From: Lentihominibacter excrementipullorum
GTDB taxonomy: Bacteria; Bacillota; Clostridia; Peptostreptococcales; Anaerovoracaceae
Reading direction: 5' to 3'
Assembly (NCBI GenBank): GCA_018713975.1
Contig: DVOB01000034.1
Coordinates: 1-23,534 of the forward strand
DNA length: 23,534 nucleotides
Within the stretch, counting starts at the first letter, position 1. Each line of letters begins with the position of its first letter. The position numbers and the translations under genes are program-made. The notes below the pieces were generated by a model, which was given only the letters and a program-made list of their open reading frames with translations, did no database searches and had not been told where the DNA came from. Of the stretch, positions 22,221 through 23,534 are shown piece by piece.

Positions 22221-22778
22221 ATGTATACGATGAATAAAAAAACAGGAATAATCATTTCAATAGTCATGATAGGGCTGGGGCTGTTAGCCTTCTTCGACCC
22301 TCTCGCCCTGGGACTCGGGATCTCTTACATAGTAACGGCAGGCCTGGGCATATACGGCATCTCCAGCATCATAACCTACTTCAGATCCAAAGCTTCCTAC
22401 AGAAGCGGCTGGTCTCTTGCCAACGGTATCGTACTGACACTGCTGTCAGGGCTGATGCTGTGGACTGCCCTCGGTAATCCCTACGGCTCTGTAGAATTGC
22501 TGAGCACACTGACATTCGCTATCGGTTTCTTCACCCTGCTGAGCGGGATAGAGCAGATACAGGCCTTCAGCGCCCTGCGAAAAGCTTCTGTTCCCGGAGC
22601 CGGACTGATGTTGACCAGCGGTATCATGAACCTGTTTCTGACGTTGATAATACTTATCAACCCTCTTCTGGGCTGGTTTGGTCTCAGCGTGATATGGGGG
22701 CTTTACCTGACCATGTCCGGTATCGTACTGCTGACCGAGTCTTTCGTCGGAAACAGTACCCGATACCACACCGCCTGA
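22221..22778 (+). CDS. HdeD/DUF308 family integral membrane protein
   Basis: The 185 residues form about six membrane segments in three hairpins (for example IISIVMIGLGLLAFF, LGISYIVTAGLGIYGI and LFLTLIILINPLLGWFGLSV), with the family pattern of short Gly-rich turns and a PLxxG-like loop after each first helix. HdeD proteins are linked to acid resistance in enterobacteria; in clostridia the role is unknown. The start has AAAGGAGG about 11 bp upstream, a little far but the best in the frame. It is not obviously part of the phase-variation system; it is divergent from the recombinase. Confidence 0.85.
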   Translation: MYTMNKKTGIIISIVMIGLGLLAFFDPLALGLGISYIVTAGLGIYGISSIITYFRSKASYRSGWSLANGIVLTLLSGLMLWTALGNPYGSVELLSTLTFAIGFFTLLSGIEQIQAFSALRKASVPGAGLMLTSGIMNLFLTLIILINPLLGWFGLSVIWGLYLTMSGIVLLTESFVGNSTRYHTA

Positions 22779-22800
22779 CCGGCGGAGGGCGCATATGCCC

Positions 22801-22836
22801 AAAAAATAAAGGCTGCTTCTCACGAAGCAGACCTTT
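22801..22836 (-). terminator. Intrinsic terminator after the Crp-family gene
   Basis: On the minus strand AAAGG-T-CTGCTTC pairs with GAAGCAG-CCTTT around a 4-nt loop with one bulge, then ATTTTTTG. It ends the regulator transcript 9 bp after its stop codon. Confidence 0.88.
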
Positions 22837-22844
22837 CACATAGA

Positions 22845-23534
22845 TCAGAGCTTCTCATTGGGATCCATCTCCTCATCGGTCATGGGCATCTTGATGAGAA
22901 GCTCGAATTTGCTTTTTTCAAACTTCAACAATCCTTCATCACGCATCTTGCAGAGTTCTTTCGACATCGCGCTGCGATCCGCGAAGAGAAAATCCGCCAG
23001 TTCCTGTCTGTTTAACGGTATGGAAAAAGTGCGGCTCTTTTCCTCATGATACCGCGCGGACAGGTAATCCTGAAGTTTTTCACGCGTCGACCGTCTGACA
23101 CTGTCCTCCAGCTTCACCGTCAGATCGTGTGCTTTCTGAGCCAATGCCACGGTAAGATTCCGAAGGAACCGGAGCTGCAAAGGCGTTATCGGCGAATCTC
23201 CCCTCAGGAGCGGATCTACATCGATCAGCAGCAGTTCCGTCTCCTCCAGCGCCATCGCTGATACGTGAAGCCTATATTTGCCTACGGCATTGAGCATCCC
23301 CACGGTATCTCCCGGTCCCGGCACCTCCAGCAGGTTGCTGTTCCCGTTGGGGTCTATATGGAAAAGATGTATTTTACCCGACAAGACGATCATCATGCTC
23401 CCGACAAGTTCACCATCCTGAAGGATCATATCTTTTTTCTGAAACCTTCTCACCCTCGGGTCCATCGCGTCGATGACATCCAATATCTCCTCTTTCGTCA
23501 TAGTGCGGAACAGGACGCTTTCCTCCAGCGCCTT
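22845..23534 (-). CDS. Crp/Fnr-family transcriptional regulator, N-terminus outside window
   Basis: The protein has a cyclic-nucleotide-binding-type beta-barrel (about the first 120 visible residues: RVRRFQKKDMILQDGELVGSMMIVLSGKIHLF, seen in two strands, then PGDTVGM) and a C-terminal winged helix (LNRQELADFLFADRSAMSKELCKM, recognition helix RSAMSKELCKM). An ATG at 23501 could start it, but the frame stays open to the edge, encoding KALEESVLFR, which matches the usual first residues of this family. I therefore treat it as cut by the window, with the start beyond 23534. No Cys cluster typical of Fnr is visible and the Arg/Glu cAMP contacts are not clear, so the signal is unknown. Confidence 0.88.
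   Translation of the reverse strand, partial: KALEESVLFRTMTKEEILDVIDAMDPRVRRFQKKDMILQDGELVGSMMIVLSGKIHLFHIDPNGNSNLLEVPGPGDTVGMLNAVGKYRLHVSAMALEETELLLIDVDPLLRGDSPITPLQLRFLRNLTVALAQKAHDLTVKLEDSVRRSTREKLQDYLSARYHEEKSRTFSIPLNRQELADFLFADRSAMSKELCKMRDEGLLKFEKSKFELLIKMPMTDEEMDPNEKL

Overview
The window comes from the chromosome of a spore-forming member of the Clostridia (Firmicutes). The evidence is gpr-spoIIP divergent from rpsT, an rplU-rpmA-obg cluster, the paired radical-SAM/DUF2344 genes, comEA, clostridial-type ribosome binding sites and sigma-A-like promoters. The genus cannot be fixed; an Anaerovoracaceae-like clostridium is a guess. No rRNA, tRNA or CRISPR was seen.

Layout. 1-1620 (minus): sporulation genes gpr and spoIIP (spoIIP is cut by the left edge). 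1656-2108 (plus): rpsT with its promoter and terminator. 2164-2405: a gene-free stretch with eight TATCGC/GCGATA words in strictly alternating orientation. 2470-4612 (plus): an LD-carboxypeptidase, purine nucleoside phosphorylase deoD and a short DtxR-type regulator. 4683-11462 (minus): comEA, DUF2344 and B12-binding radical SAM genes, an HD hydrolase, an inactive LytM-like membrane protein, and the obgE, rpmA and rplU genes. rplU has an unusual C-terminal domain, and rpmA lacks both the cleavable leader and the neighbouring protease gene usual in Firmicutes.

11635-22072 (minus) holds the most interesting part. A 2903-residue surface protein built of about 15 Cna-B-type modules is preceded at 44 bp by a small HTH gene. 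Upstream of that is a roughly 284-bp segment bounded by 21-bp inverted repeats (20 of 21 match), and then a tyrosine recombinase gene whose stop codon lies 3 bp from one repeat. The segment contains a near-consensus promoter (TTGACA, 18 bp, TATACT) pointing at the HTH and surface-protein genes, and a T-tailed hairpin that insulates it from the recombinase. I read this as a phase-variation switch: the recombinase flips the promoter so that the giant adhesin is made (as in this copy) or not made. In the flipped state the promoter would face the recombinase gene in antisense.

22221-23534: a HdeD/DUF308 membrane protein (plus) and a Crp/Fnr-family regulator (minus) that runs off the right edge.

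All gene functions are inferred from reading the sequence; no database search was run. The switch is supported by repeat, promoter and gene geometry, but inversion itself has not been shown.
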